Positions 23,228 to 35,800 of a DNA stretch of 64,000 nt are shown here, one piece after another. How positions within the stretch are numbered: the stretch's first letter is position 1; every line of letters begins with the position of its first letter. The notes beneath the pieces are model-generated. The model did not search any database and was not told the DNA's origin. It was given only the letters and a program-made list of their open reading frames with translations. The stretch spans positions 310,001 to 374,000 of the forward strand of contig BRXU01000001.1 in the NCBI GenBank assembly GCA_030267565.1. Reading direction: 5' to 3'. Source of the DNA: Pleodorina starrii (lineage: Eukaryota; Chlorophyta; Chlorophyceae; Chlamydomonadales; Volvocaceae). The position numbers were made by a program, and so were the translations under genes.

Positions 23228-25959
23228 GTCATGTGATATACAGTGAAATCCAATGGACGCCTCTCTGCCGATAGTTGAACTTGTTAAGAGCAGATATACC
23301 GGAAGACGGTTGTGACCGTTGGTCTAGCTGATTATTCACCTGACGTTCCGGGCAGTCCGACCTCATCCTCTGGCAATCCGAACCTCAGACGTTAGTGCGC
23401 AGAGTTCCACTAACATGCAAGCTGTATACGGATACTTAGAGCGGGCTCCGTCCACTGCCGCTTAGCCGTGGCATGGTGGCGTTTTGGCTGCTATGCCCAA
23501 GGCCCAGCAACGGTCCAGCTGTGGCAGGGGCCAGGGGGTTAGGGGAGATTGACCAGCGTGAGGGGTAAGGGGACTGGCCCGGGTATGGTGTCAGGCTCTT
23601 CCGGCGTTGAAGGCGCGCATTATTGGGGTTCAGAAGTCCGACCCGAGTGGACCCAAAGCGCTGTAACACTGATGTACGGCCGACGAGTTCCGGCTGGGTA
23701 GCGCTGCCTGGGAACGGATTCCGGGGCAAGATACTGGGGACGAGCTGCAGTTCAGAAACAAGTGTATACAAGTCTGCAAGCTTGGAGGTTGTTCAGGGTT
23801 GTTCCCACAGCTTTCTCAGACACTGTCAGTTAGCTGCTGCATGACAGCACGATGGATGAAGACAAATTGAGTTGTTCATAGGTATATTTTAAAACATTTC
23901 CTCGCACCCGCTTTAGCTGTTGCGGCAAAGCCTCGGGAACAGGTACGGCGATGCCGCTTGATGAGCAGCTCCTTGCTCTCTGCAATCCGCGGTTCTTTAC
24001 AAACCGGCCACAACATATACGGTAGTCATTAACTTTAATAGATTACATTTAGACATACGGTGGACACTCCGGTGAAGGACTTGCAGCTCTGCTAGCCATG
24101 GTACTTTGCTGCTCCGCTCAGCATTCGTCACGCGGCTTGCAATTTCCGGATTCTGTCGACTATAATACGACTTTGGATGACCGGAAATCTATTTTGGCAT
24201 TACGCGTGCAGCGCGCAAGGGGTTTCCTAACGTCTCAACATTTCCGCAACGGGCAACTTGCATCCACCCCACGGCACATCTTCAGGCGTCGCTATCACAT
24301 GCTCCTAGTCGTGGGATGGCGATTTGGCAGTATCTTTTAGTGCTGGACCTGCTCGCAGCTTGCAGCATCCATTCATCAGCCAACTTTCTCAGGGCCTCTC
24401 TTCGTCGACCGCGCCCTGCTCGGCTTTAGAATTGACACCTTGGACAGTCAAATCTTGTTCGGTGAGTGCATGCCGGGCTCGAGAACGCGTCACATAGCTT
24501 TATAGCTGTCGCAGAAAAAGTGTAGAGATTAACGGACTTTTGGCGACTATTTGACAACATTAGGATCGGGAATCAAATTTATTTTATTCGAGCAGCTTAC
24601 GTATTTTGTGCGGCTGGGGTGACGAACCGACGATGACAGCCGCACGCGACATGGAGATAGCTTCTTCCTGCAGTTTAGCCCTTACGCATTAAAGCCCTTT
24701 CAGTAAGATGCTTAGCGTTAGCTGTGCTCATGAACTCTAGGCTTACGCTCGTCCGAGCGAACCGCCGAGTGGCTCTTCCGACGCGTACGGGTACTGGGAG
24801 GCGTTGGTTGCGCCCCGGCATACGTATCACATCATCGATACCCTCTAACTGTGCACATTTGCAGGTCATCTTTTTCATCAAGGCAAGGATTTATGGCCAG
24901 CCCCAGGCGCCAAGGAACCACGCATTACTAAGCACACGAGGGCGACGGAGGTCAACAGCTCAGCGCCAGGCCGCGTCCTCTGCCTGGCGCTTTTTCATGC
25001 AAGCAATTGCAGAGCCCTCCACCACATTAATGTTCGCCTGGCAACTGCGGCTGGCAGTAATCCGTCAACCAGGACTTCAGATCGACCCGCCTCACCCGCG
25101 CCCAACGGCCAACGCGCCCAACGCCCCACCGGCTGCGTGCCCAAACCACACCTGCGTCGCTGACGACACCCGGCGGAGGAAATTACCGCTGGATGCCTTC
25201 CCACACCTCAGTGGCTTCAGTTGCCGGAGCAGCCCTGGCGCAGATGTTGGGCCCCCATCCTGGTTGGCGCACGGGACCTTCAATCGGCGGCCCCCTGCCG
25301 CTGCAGGCCAACGAAACTTGGTGCCATTGACATCTACGTACGACTGCGCGGAGTTGGTGCTGCCGACCAACGCGAATCTGTGCAACCAGGTCACCGCCAG
25401 CGCTCGCCGTGTCCACATCCCAGGCCGCCGCATCACCGCTGACTCGGCTCTCCCGCTGGTCTGCGATCAATCCAGCTACAGCGCAGCCAATGCAGACGAG
25501 GACGATGCCGCGGCGGCGCTGTCGTGCCGCGGCTTGGGCTCCGGGAGCACGCAAGGGCGGTGCGTGACTCTGGACGCGCAGACGGCGAGGAGCGAATAGA
25601 CATGTCGCTCATCCAGCCGCAGCAAAGCAGGGATGGCGGTGCTGTCATCCGCTGTCACCCGCGCAGCCTTTGCACGGGAGCCCAGCGCAGCGCCTCCCGT
25701 GGTGGCCGCCGTGCGTGGCCTTGGACGGGCCCGTCTCCCTGCAGCGTCGTGTCGCGTCGCCGACCCCGGCCGACGCAGTCCCGTGCTTCTTCGAGGGCCT
25801 CTGCGGAGGGTCTGTCGGCATCGGAGCCGTCATGTGTGGCAGCAGGCGCCGCGGCCGAAGGGTCCCTCGGACTGCTCGGCGCAGCTGTGGCGACGTTGTC
25901 ATGGCCACCCGCCCCCAGGCTGACGCCGTAGCGGCTATCATGGTGGGGGGAGCGTCGCG
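23228..25959. other. Mostly non-genic stretch left of the satellite
   Basis: Comparatively AT-rich, unique sequence from 23240 to about 24900, with no supportable gene. From about 24900 to 25930 it becomes GC-rich with several overlapping open frames; the longest is listed separately. The minisatellite starts abruptly near 25960. Confidence 0.4.
24724..25599 (+). CDS. Doubtful open frame, 291 aa
   Basis: An uninterrupted plus-strand frame from ATG to stop. It has no recognisable domain, signal peptide or membrane segment. Composition is Ala/Pro/Arg-rich with several Cys residues in the second half. The opposite strand is also open over parts of it, including a hydrophobic segment around 25470-25530, so coding direction cannot be settled. 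It sits directly next to the satellite block. It may be a pseudogene fragment or chance. Confidence 0.15.
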   Translation: MLMNSRLTLVRANRRVALPTRTGTGRRWLRPGIRITSSIPSNCAHLQVIFFIKARIYGQPQAPRNHALLSTRGRRRSTAQRQAASSAWRFFMQAIAEPSTTLMFAWQLRLAVIRQPGLQIDPPHPRPTANAPNAPPAACPNHTCVADDTRRRKLPLDAFPHLSGFSCRSSPGADVGPPSWLAHGTFNRRPPAAAGQRNLVPLTSTYDCAELVLPTNANLCNQVTASARRVHIPGRRITADSALPLVCDQSSYSAANADEDDAAAALSCRGLGSGSTQGRCVTLDAQTARSE

Positions 25960-27380
25960 TGATGGAGAGAGGCAGGAAGCGGTGCGCGGCGAGTGAGTGA
26001 GAGCGAGCGATGGTGCGGAGTGAAGAGCGGTGGAGAGTGATGAAGAGAGGCAGGAAGCGGTGTGCGGCGAGTGAGTTAGAGCGAGCGTTGGTGCGGAGTG
26101 AAGAGCGGTGGAGAGTGATGGAGAGAGGCAGGAAGCGGTGCGCGGCGAGTGGGTGAGAGCGAGCGATGGTGCGGAGTGAAGAGCGGTGGAGAGTGATGAA
26201 GAGAGGCAGGAAGCGGTGCGCGGCGAGTGGGTGAGAGCGAGCGATGGTGTGGAGTGAAGAGCGGTGGAGAGTGATGGAGAGAGGCAGGAAGCGGTGCGCG
26301 GCGAGTGAGTGAGAGCGAGCGATGGTGCGGAGTGAAGAGCGGTGGAGAGTGATGGAGAGAGGCAGGAAGCGGTGTGCGGCGAGTGAGTGAGAGCGAGCGT
26401 TGGTGCGGAGTGAAGAGCGGTGGAGAGTGATGGAGAGAGGCAGGAAGCGGTGCGCGGCGAGTGGGTGAGAGCGAGCGATGGTGCGGAGTGAAGAGCGGTG
26501 GAGAGTGATGAAGAGAGGCAGGAAGCGGTGCGCGGCGAGTGGGTGAGAGCGAGCGATGGTGCGGAGTGAAGAGCGGTGGAGAGTGATGGAGAGAGGCAGG
26601 ACGCGGTGCGCGGCGAGTGAGTGAGAGCGAGCGATGGTGCGGAGTGAAGAGCGGTGGAGAGTGATGAAGAGAGGCAGGAAGCGGTGTGCGGCGAGTGAGT
26701 TAGAGCGAGCGTTGGTGCGGAGTGAAGAGCGGTGGAGAGTGATGGAGAGAGGCAGGAAGCGGTGCGTGGCGATTGAGTGAGAGCGAGCGATGGTGCGGAG
26801 TGAAGAGCGGTGGAGAGTGATGGAGAGAGGCAGGAAGCGGTGCGCGGCGAGTGAGTGAGAGCGAGCGATGGTGCGGAGTGAAGAGCGGTGGAGAGTGATG
26901 GAGAGAGGCAGGAAGCGGTGCGCGGCGAGTGATTGAGAGCGAGCGATGGTGCGGAGTGAAGAGCGGTGGAGAGTGATGGTTTGGAAAGAGGCAGGAAACG
27001 GTGCGTGGCGAGTGTGTGAGAGCGAGCGATGGTGCGGAGTGAAGAGCGGTGGAGAGTGATGGAGAGAGGCAGGAAGCGGTGCGCGGCGAGTGAGTGAGAG
27101 CGAGCGATGGTGCGGAGTGAAGAGCGGTGGAGAGTGATGAAGAGAGGCAGGAAGCGGTGTGCGGCGAGTGAGTTAGAGCGAGCGTTGGTGCGGAGTGAAG
27201 AGCGGTGGAGAGTGATGGAGAGAGGCAGGAAGCGGTGCGTGGCGATTGAGTGAGAGCGAGCGATGGTGCGGAGTGAAGAGCGGTGGAGAGTGATGGAGAG
27301 AGGCAGGAAGCGGTGCGTGGCGAGTGAGTGAGAGCGAGCGATGGTGCGGAGTGAAGAGCGGTGGAGAGTGATGGAGAGAG
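25960..27380. repeat. 78-bp minisatellite, block 1 (about 18 copies)
   Basis: Tandem 78-bp units, easily tracked by the word caggaagcgg at 26051, 26129, 26207 and so on. Units differ by a few substitutions such as gcgcgg/gtgcgg, gagtgagt/gagtgggt and atggagag/atgaagag. A few carry a 6-bp gtttgg insertion. One unit strand is about 77 per cent purine. The block ends with ggagagagcgaagtttgtta, the same junction as at 37578. Confidence 0.97.
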
Positions 27381-29855
27381 CGAAGTTTGTTACGAGGTGT
27401 AGAGGGTACGTGCAGCTGCAGTTCTAAATTTCATGTGCATGTAGGTAGAGCGCGCCCTGACTCTCGCTCGTGGCTTAGGCAGGGGTGTCGCTTCTGCTTT
27501 TAGTTCGCGTCGGCTAACCTTGACCTGCCTTCTCCTTCTTCGCCCACGCATGTGTTTGACGACCGCACACACGACGAGTGGTGAACGGCACCAAACGGTA
27601 GGTCTCCAGGTAAGTTCGCAGCGTGATTGGAAGGCCCCGCGTGGCCCCTAGCTAGACTCATGTACGGCATTATCGTGCACTTCGCCCATACCGCTCTCCC
27701 CGTCATCTGATCAGGTTTCGTCCCCTCTCCCATTGCCCCTGCCGATGCCGTTTACAGGGCGCTTGCAGTTCTGCATTCCAAGACCCCAACAAGATTCAGG
27801 TGCGCAAACGCACACGTCTCTTGCTTGCTAGTGCATGAAGGTAGCGCGCGCCCTGACCCTCGCTCGTGGCTTAGGCAGGGGTGTCGCTTCTGCTTTTAGT
27901 TCGCGTCGGCTAACCTTGACCTGCCTTCTCCTTCTTCGCCCACGCATGTGTATGACGACCGCACACACGACGAGTGGTGAACGGCACCAAACGGTAGGTC
28001 TCCAGGTAAGTTCACAGCGTGATTAGAAGGCCCCGCGTGGCCCCTAGCTAGACGCATGTATGGCATTATCGTGCACTTCGCCCAAACCGCTCTCCCCGTC
28101 ATCTGATCAGGTTTCGTCCCCTCTCCCATTGCCCCTGCCGATGCCGTTTACAGGGCGCTTGCAGTTCTGCATTCCAAGACCCAACAAGATTCAGGTGCGC
28201 AAACGCACACGTCTCTTGCTTGCCAGTGCATGTAGGTAGAGCGCGCCCTAACCCTCGCTCGCTCGTGGCTTAGGCAGGGGCGTCGCTTCTGCTTTTCGCG
28301 TCGGCTAACCTTGACCTGCCTTCTCCTTCTTCGCCCACGCATGTGTATGACGACCGCACACACGACGAGTGGTGAACGGCACCAAACGGTAGGTCTCCAG
28401 GTAAGTTCGCAGCGTGATTAGAAGGCCCCGCGTGGCCCCTAGCTAGACGCATGTATGGCATTATCGTGCACTTCGCCCAAACCGCTCTCCCCGTCATCTG
28501 ATCAGGTTTCGTCCCCTCTCCCATTGCCCCTGCCGATGCCGTTTACAGGGCGCTTGCAGTTCTGCATTCCAAGACCCCAACAAGATTCAGGTGCGCAAAC
28601 GCACACGTCTCTTGCTTGCCAGTGCATGTAGGTAGAGCGCGCCCTAACCCTCGCTCGCTCGTGGCTTAGGCAGGGGTGTCGCTTCTGCTTTTAGTTCGCG
28701 TTGGCTAACCTTGACCTGCCTTCTCCTTCTTCGCCCACGCATGTGTTTGACGACCGCACACACGACGAGTGGTGAACGGCACCAAACGGTAGGATTCCAG
28801 GTAAGTTCGCAGCGTGATTGGAAGGCCCCGCGTGGCCCCTAGCTAGACGCATGTACGGCATTATCGTGCACTTCGCCCAAACCGCTCTCCCCGTCATCTG
28901 ATCAGGTTTCGTCCCCTCTCCCATTGCCCCTGCCGATGCCGTTTACAGGGCGCTTGCAGTTCTGCATTCCAAGACCCCAACAAGATTCAGGTGCGCAAAC
29001 GCACACGTCTCTTGCTTGCTAGTGCATGAAGGTAGAGCGCGCCCTGACCCTCGCTCGTGGCTTAGGCAGGGGTGTCGCTTCTGCTTTTAGTTCGCGTCGG
29101 CTAACCTTGACCTGCCTTCTCCTTCTTCGCCCACGCATGTGTTTGACGACCGCACACACGCCGAGTGGTGAACGGAACCAAACGGTAGGTTTCCAGGTAA
29201 GTTCGCAGCGTGATTGGAAGGCCCCGCGTGGCCCCTAGCTAGATGCATGTACGGCATTATCGTGCACTTCGCCCATACCGCTCTCCCCGTCATCTGATCA
29301 GGTTTCGTCCCCTCTCCCATTGCCCCTGCCGATGCCGTTTACAGGGCGCTTGCAGTTCTGCATTCCAAGACCCCAACAAGATTCAGGTGCGCAAACGCAC
29401 ACGTCTCTTGCTTGCCAGTGCATGTAGGTAGAGCGCGCCCTGACCCTCGCTCGCTCGTGGCTTAGGCAGGGGCGTCGCTTCTGCTTTTCGCGTCGGCTAA
29501 CCTTGACCTGCCTTCTCCTTCTTCGCCCACGCATGTGTTTGACGACCGCACACACGACGAGTGGTGAACGGCACCAAACGGTAGGTCTCCAGGTAAGTTC
29601 GCAGCGTGATTAAAAGGCCCCGCGTGGCCCCTAGCTAGACGCATGTACGGCATTATCGTGCACTTCGCCCATTCCGCTCTCCCCGTCATCTGATCGGCTT
29701 TCGTCCCCTCTCCCATTGCCCCTGCCGATGCCGTTTACAGGGCGCTTGCAGTTCTGCATTTCAAGACCCCAACAAGATTCAGGTGCGAAAACACACACGT
29801 CTCTTGCTTGCTAGTGCATGTAGGTAGAGCGCGCCCTGACCCTCGCTCGTGGCTT
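27381..29855. repeat. 395-400-bp satellite, block 1 (about six copies)
   Basis: Units are tracked by gtagagcgcgccctga at 27445, 27841, 28236, 28632, 29032, 29428 and 29824. Unit lengths are 395-400 bp. Each has a conserved internal caggtaagt, a tttacaggg about 150 bp later, and cattccaagaccccaacaag. The block is entered through a roughly 60-bp junction at 27381-27440 and left at the word cgtggcttaa. Confidence 0.97.
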
Positions 29856-32800
29856 AAGTGAAGAGCGGTGGAGAGTGATGGAGAGAGGCAGGAAGCGGTG
29901 CGTGGCGAGTGAGTGAGAGCGAGCGATGGTGCGGAGCGAAGAGCAGTGGAGAGTGATGGAGAGAGGCAGGAAGCGGTGTGCGGCGAGTGAGTGAGAGCGA
30001 GCAATGGTGCGGAGTGAAGAGCGGTGGAGAGTGATGGAGAGAGGCAGGAAGCGGTGCGTGGCGAGTGAGTGAGAGCGAGCGATGGTGCGGAGTGAAGAGC
30101 AGTGGAGAGTGATGGAGAGAGGCAGGAAGCGGTGTGCGGCGAGTGAGTGAGAGCGAGCAATGGTGCGGAGTGAAGAGCGGTGGAGAGTGATGGAGAGAGG
30201 CAGGAAGCGGTGCGTGGCGAGTGAGTGAGAGCGAGCGATGGTGCGAAGTGAAGAGCGGTGGAGAGTGATGGAGCGAGGCAGGAAGCGGCGCGTGGCGAGT
30301 GAGTGAGAGCGAACGATGGTGCGGAGTGAAGAGCGGTGGAGAGTGATGGAGAGAGGCAGGAAGCGGTGCGCGGCGAGTGGGTGAGAGCGAGCGATGGTGC
30401 GGAGTGAAGAGCGGTGGAGAGTGATGAAGAGAGGCAGGAAGCGGTGTGCGGCGAGTGAGTGAGAGCGAGCGTTGGTGCGGAGTGAAGAGCGGTGCGTGGA
30501 GAGTGATGGAGAGAGGCAGGAAGCGGTGCGCGGCGAGTGGGTGAGAGCGAGCGATGGTGCGGAGTGAAGAACGGTGGAGAGTGATGAAGAGAGGCAGGAA
30601 GCGGTGCGCGGCGAGTGGGTGAGAGCGAGCGATGGTGCGGAGTGAAGAGCGGTGGAGAGTGATGGAGAGAGGCAGGAAGCGGTGTGCGGCGAGTGAGTGA
30701 GAGCGAGCAATGGTGCGGAGTGAAGAGCGGTGGAGAGTGATGGAGAGAGGCAGGAAGCGGTGCGTGGCGAGTGAGTGAGAGCGAGCGATGGTGCGGAGTG
30801 AAGAGCGGTGGAGAGTGATGGAGAGAGGCAGGAAGCGGTGCGCGGCGAGTGAGTGAGAGCGAGCGATGGTGCGGAGTGAAGAGCGGTGGAGAGTCATGAA
30901 GAGAGGCAGGAAGCGGTGTGCGGCGAGTGAGTGAGAGCGAGCGTTGGTGCGGAGTGAAGAGCGGTGCGTGGAGAGTGATGGAGAGAGGCAGGAAGCGGTG
31001 CGCGGCGAGTGGGTGAGAGCGAGCGATGGTGCGGAGTGAAGAACGGTGGAGAGTGATGAAGAGAGGCAGGAAGCGGTGCGCGGCGAGTGGGTGAGAGCGA
31101 GCGATGGTGCGGAGTGAAGAGCGGTGGAGAGTGATGGAGAGAGGCAGGAAGCGGTGTGCGGCGAGTGAGTGAGAGCGAACGATGGTGCGGAGTGAAGAGC
31201 GGTGGAGAGTGATGAAGAGAGGCAGGAAGCGGTGCGCGGCGAGTGAGTGAGAGCGAGCGATGGTGCGGAGTGAAGAGCGGTGGAGAGTGATGGAGAGAGG
31301 CAGGAAGCGGTGCGCGGCGAGTGAGTGAGAGCGAGCGATGGTGCGGAGTGAAGAGCGGTGGAGAGTGATGAAGAGAGGCAGGAAGCGGTGTGCGGCGAGT
31401 GAGTGAGAGCGAGCGTTGGTGCTGAGTGAAGAGCGGTGGAGAGTGATGGAGAGAGGCAGGAAGCGGTGCGCGGCGAGTGAGTGAGAGCGAGCGATGGTGC
31501 GGAGTGAAGAGCGGTGGAGAGTGATGAAGAGAGGCAGGAAGCGGTGCGCGGCGAGTGGGTGAGAGCGAGCGATGGTGCGGAGTGAAGAGCGGTGGAGAGT
31601 GATGAAGAGAGGCAGGAAGCGGTGCGCGGCGAGTGGGTGAGAGCGAGCGATGGTGCGGAGTGAAGAGCGGTGGAGAGTGATGGAGAGAGGCAGGAAGCGG
31701 TGTGCGGCGAGTGAGTGAGAGCGAGCGATGGTGCGGAGTGAAGAGCGGTGGAGAGTGATGGAGAGAGGCTGAAAGCGGTGCGCGGCGAGTGAGTGAGAGC
31801 GAGCGATGGTGCGGAGTGAAGAGCGGTGGAGAGTGATGGAGAGAGGCAGGAAGCGGTGCGTGGCGAGTGGGTGAGAGCGAGCGATGGTGCGGAGTGATGA
31901 GCGGTGAAGAGTGATGAAGAGAGGCAGGAAGCGGTGCGCGGCGAGTGGGTGAGAGCGAGCGATGGTGCGGAGTGATGAGCGGTGAAGAGAGGCAGGAAGC
32001 GGTGTGCGGCGAGTGAGTGAGAGCGAACGATGGTGCGGAGTGAAGAGCGGTGGAGAGTGATGAAGAGAGGCAGGAAGCGGTGTGCGGCGAGTGAGTGAGA
32101 GCGAGCGTTGGTGCGGAGTGAAGAGCGGTGGAGAGTGATGGAGAGAGGCAGGAAGCGGAGCGTGGCGAGTGAGTGAGAGCGAGCGATGGTGCGGAGTGAA
32201 GAGCGGTGGAGAGTGATGGAGAGAGGCAGGAAGCGGTGCGCGGCGAGTGGGTGAGAGCGAGCGATGGTGCGGAGTGAAGAGCGGTGGAGAGTGATGAAGA
32301 GAGGCAGGAAGCGGTGTGCGGCGAGTGAGTGAGAGCGAGCGTTGGTGCGGAGTGAAGAGCGGTGGAGAGTGATGGAGAGAGGCAGGAAGCGGTGCGCGGC
32401 GAGTGAGTGAGAGCGAGCGATGGTGCGGAGTGAAGAGCGGTGGAGAGTGATGGTTTGGAGAGAGGCAGGAAGCGGTGCGCGGCGAGTGAGTGAGAGCGAG
32501 CGATGGTGCGGAGTGAAGAGCGGTGGAGAGTGATGGAGAGAGGCAGGAAGCGGTGCGCGGCGAGTGAGTGAGAGCGAGCGATGGTGCGGAGTGAAGAGCG
32601 GTGGAGAGTGATGGTTTGGAGAGAGGCAGGAAGCGGTGCGCGGCGAGTGAGTGAGAGCGAGCGATGGTGCGGAGTGAAGAGCGGTGGAGAGTGATGGAGA
32701 GAGGCAAAAAGCGGTGCGCGGCGAGTGGGTGAGAGCGAGCGATGGTGCGGAGTGAAGAGCGGTGGAGAGTGATGGTTTGGAGAGAGGCAGGAAGCGGTGT

Positions 32801-35800
32801 GTGGCGAGTGAGTGAGAGCTAGCGATGGTGCGGAGTGAAGAGCGGTTGAGAGTGATGGAGAGAGGCAGGAAGCGGAGCGTGGCGAGTGGGTGAGAGCGAG
32901 CGATGGTGCGGAGTGAAGAGCGGTGGAGAGTGATGGAGAGAGGCAGGAAGCGGTGCGCGGCGAGTGAGTGAGAGCGAGCGATGGTGCGGAGTGAAGAGCG
33001 GTGGAGAGTGATGGTTTGGAGAGAGGCAGGAAGCGGAGCGTGGCGAGTGAGTGAGAGCGAGCGATGGTGCGGAGTGAAGAGCGGTGGAGAGTGATGGAGA
33101 GAGGCAGGAAGCGGAGCGTGGCGAGTGAGTGAGAGCGAGCGATGGTGCGGAGTGAAGAGCGGTGGAGAGTGATGGAGAGAGGCAGGAAGCGGTGCGCGGC
33201 GAGTGAGTGAGAGCGAGCGATGGTGCGGAGTGAAGAGCGGTGGAGAGTGATGGAGAGAGGAAGGAAGCGGTGCGCGGCGAGTGGGTGAGAGCGAGCGATG
33301 GTACGGAGTGAAGAGCGGTGGAGAGTGATGGAGAGAGGCAGGAAGCGGAGCGTGGCGAGTGGGTGAGAGCGAGCGATGGTGCGGAGTGAAGAGCGGTGGA
33401 GAGTGATGGAGAGAGGCAGGAAGCGGTGTGTGGCGAGTGAGTGAGAGCTAGCGATGGTGCGGAGTGAAGAGCGGTGGAGAGTGATGGAGAGAGGCAGGAA
33501 GCGGTGCGTGGCGAGTGAGTGAGAGCGAGCGATGGTGCGGAGTGAAGAGCGGTGGAGAGTGATGAAGAGAGGCAGGAAGCGGTGTGCGGCGAGTGAGTGA
33601 GAGCGAGCGTTGGTGCGGAGTGAAGAGCGGTGGAGAGTGATGGAGAGAGGCAGGAAGCGGTGCGCGGCGAGTGAGTGAGAGCGAGCGATGGTGCGGAGTG
33701 AAGAGCGGTGGAGAGTGATGGTTTGGAGAGAGGCAGGAAGCGGTGCGCGGCGAGTGAGTGAGAGCGAGCGATGGTGCGGAGTGAAGAGCGGTGGAGAGTG
33801 ATGGAGAGAGGCAGGAAGCGGTGCGCGGCGAGTGAGTGAGAGCGAGCGATGGTGCGGAGTGAAGAGCGGTGGAGAGTGATGGAGAGAGGCAGGAAGCGGT
33901 GCGCGGCGAGTGGGTGAGAGCGAGCGATGGTGCGGAGTGAAGAGCGGTGGAGAGTGATGAAGAGAGGCAGGAAGCGGTGCGCGGCGAGTGGGTGAGAGCG
34001 AGCGATGGTGTGGAGTGAAGAGCGGTGGAGAGTGATGGAGAGAGGCAGGAAGCGGTGCGCGGCGAGTGAGTGAGAGCGAGCGATGGTGCGGAGTGAAGAG
34101 CGGTGGAGAGTGATGGAGAGAGGCAGGAAGCGGTGTGCGGCGAGTGAGTGAGAGCGAGCGTTGGTGCGGAGTGAAGAGCGGTGGAGAGTGATGGAGAGAG
34201 GCTGAAAGCGGTGCGCGGCGAGTGAGTGAGAGCGAGCGATGGTGCGGAGTGAAGAGCGGTGGAGAGTGATGGAGAGAGGCAGGAAGCGGTGCGTGGCGAG
34301 TGGGTGAGAGCGAGCGATGGTGCGGAGTGATGAGCGGTGAAGAGTGATGAAGAGAGGCAGGAAGCGGTGCGCGGCGAGTGGGTGAGAGCGAGCGATGGTG
34401 CGGAGTGATGAGCGGTGAAGAGAGGCAGGAAGCGGTGTGCGGCGAGTGAGTGAGAGCGAACGATGGTGCGGAGTGAAGAGCGGTGGAGAGTGATGAAGAG
34501 AGGCAGGAAGCGGTGTGCGGTGAGTGAGTGAGAGCGAGCGTTGGTGCGGAGTGAAGAGCGGTGGAGAGTGATGGAGAGAGGCAGGAAGCGGAGCGTGGCG
34601 AGTGAGTGAGAGCGAGCGATGGTGCGGAGTGAAGAGCGGTGGAGAGTGATGGAGAGAGGCAGGAAGCGGTGCGCGGCGAGTGGGTGAGAGCGAGCGATGG
34701 TGCGGAGTGAAGAGCGGTGGAGAGTGATGAAGAGAGGCAGGAAGCGGTGTGCGGCGAGTGAGTGAGAGCGAGCGTTGGTGCGGAGTGAAAAGCGGTGGAG
34801 AGTGATGGAGAGAGGCAGGAAGCGGTGCGCGGCGAGTGAGTGAGAGCGAGCGATGGTGCGGAGTGAAGAGCGGTGGAGAGTGATGGTTTGGAGAGAGGCA
34901 GGAAGCGGTGCGCGGCGAGTGAGTGAGAGCGAGCGATGGTGCGGAGTGAAGAGCGGTGGAGAGTGATGGAGAGAGGCAAAAAGCGGTGCGCGGCGAGTGG
35001 GTGAGAGCGAGCGATGGTGCGGAGTGAAGAGCGGTGGAGAGTGATGGTTTGGAGAGAGGCAGGAAGCGGTGTGTGGCGAGTGAGTGAGAGCTAGCGATGG
35101 TGCGGAGTGAAGAGCGGTGGAGAGTGATGAAGAGAGGCAGGAAGCGGTGTGCGGCGAGTGAGTGAGAGCGAGCGTTGGTGCGGAGTGAAGAGCGGTGGAG
35201 AGTGATGGAGAGAGGCAGGAAGCGGAGCGTGGCGAGTGAGTGAGAGCGAGCGATGGTGCGGAGTGAAGAGCGGTGGAGAGTGATGGAGAGAGGCAGGAAG
35301 CGGTGCGCGGCGAGTGGGTGAGAGCGAGCGATGGTGCGGAGTGAAGAGCGGTGGAGAGTGATGAAGAGAGGCAGGAAGCGGTGTGCGGCGAGTGAGTGAG
35401 AGCGAGCGTTGGTGCGGAGTGAAAAGCGGTGGAGAGTGATGGAGAGAGGCAGGAAGCGGTGCGCGGCGAGTGAGTGAGAGCGAGCGATGGTGCGGAGTGA
35501 AGAGCGGTGGAGAGTGATGGTTTGGAGAGAGGCAGGAAGCGGTGCGCGGCGAGTGAGTGAGAGCGAGCGATGGTGCGGAGTGAAGAGCGGTGGAGAGTGA
35601 TGGAGAGAGGCAGGAAGCGGTGCGCGGCGAGTGAGTGAGAGCGAGCGATGGTGCGGAGTGAAGAGCGGTGGAGAGTGATGGTTTGGAGAGAGGCAGGAAG
35701 CGGTGCGCGGCGAGTGAGTGAGAGCGAGCGATGGTGCGGAGTGAAGAGCGGTGGAGAGTGATGGAGAGAGGCAAAAAGCGGTGCGCGGCGAGTGGGTGAG

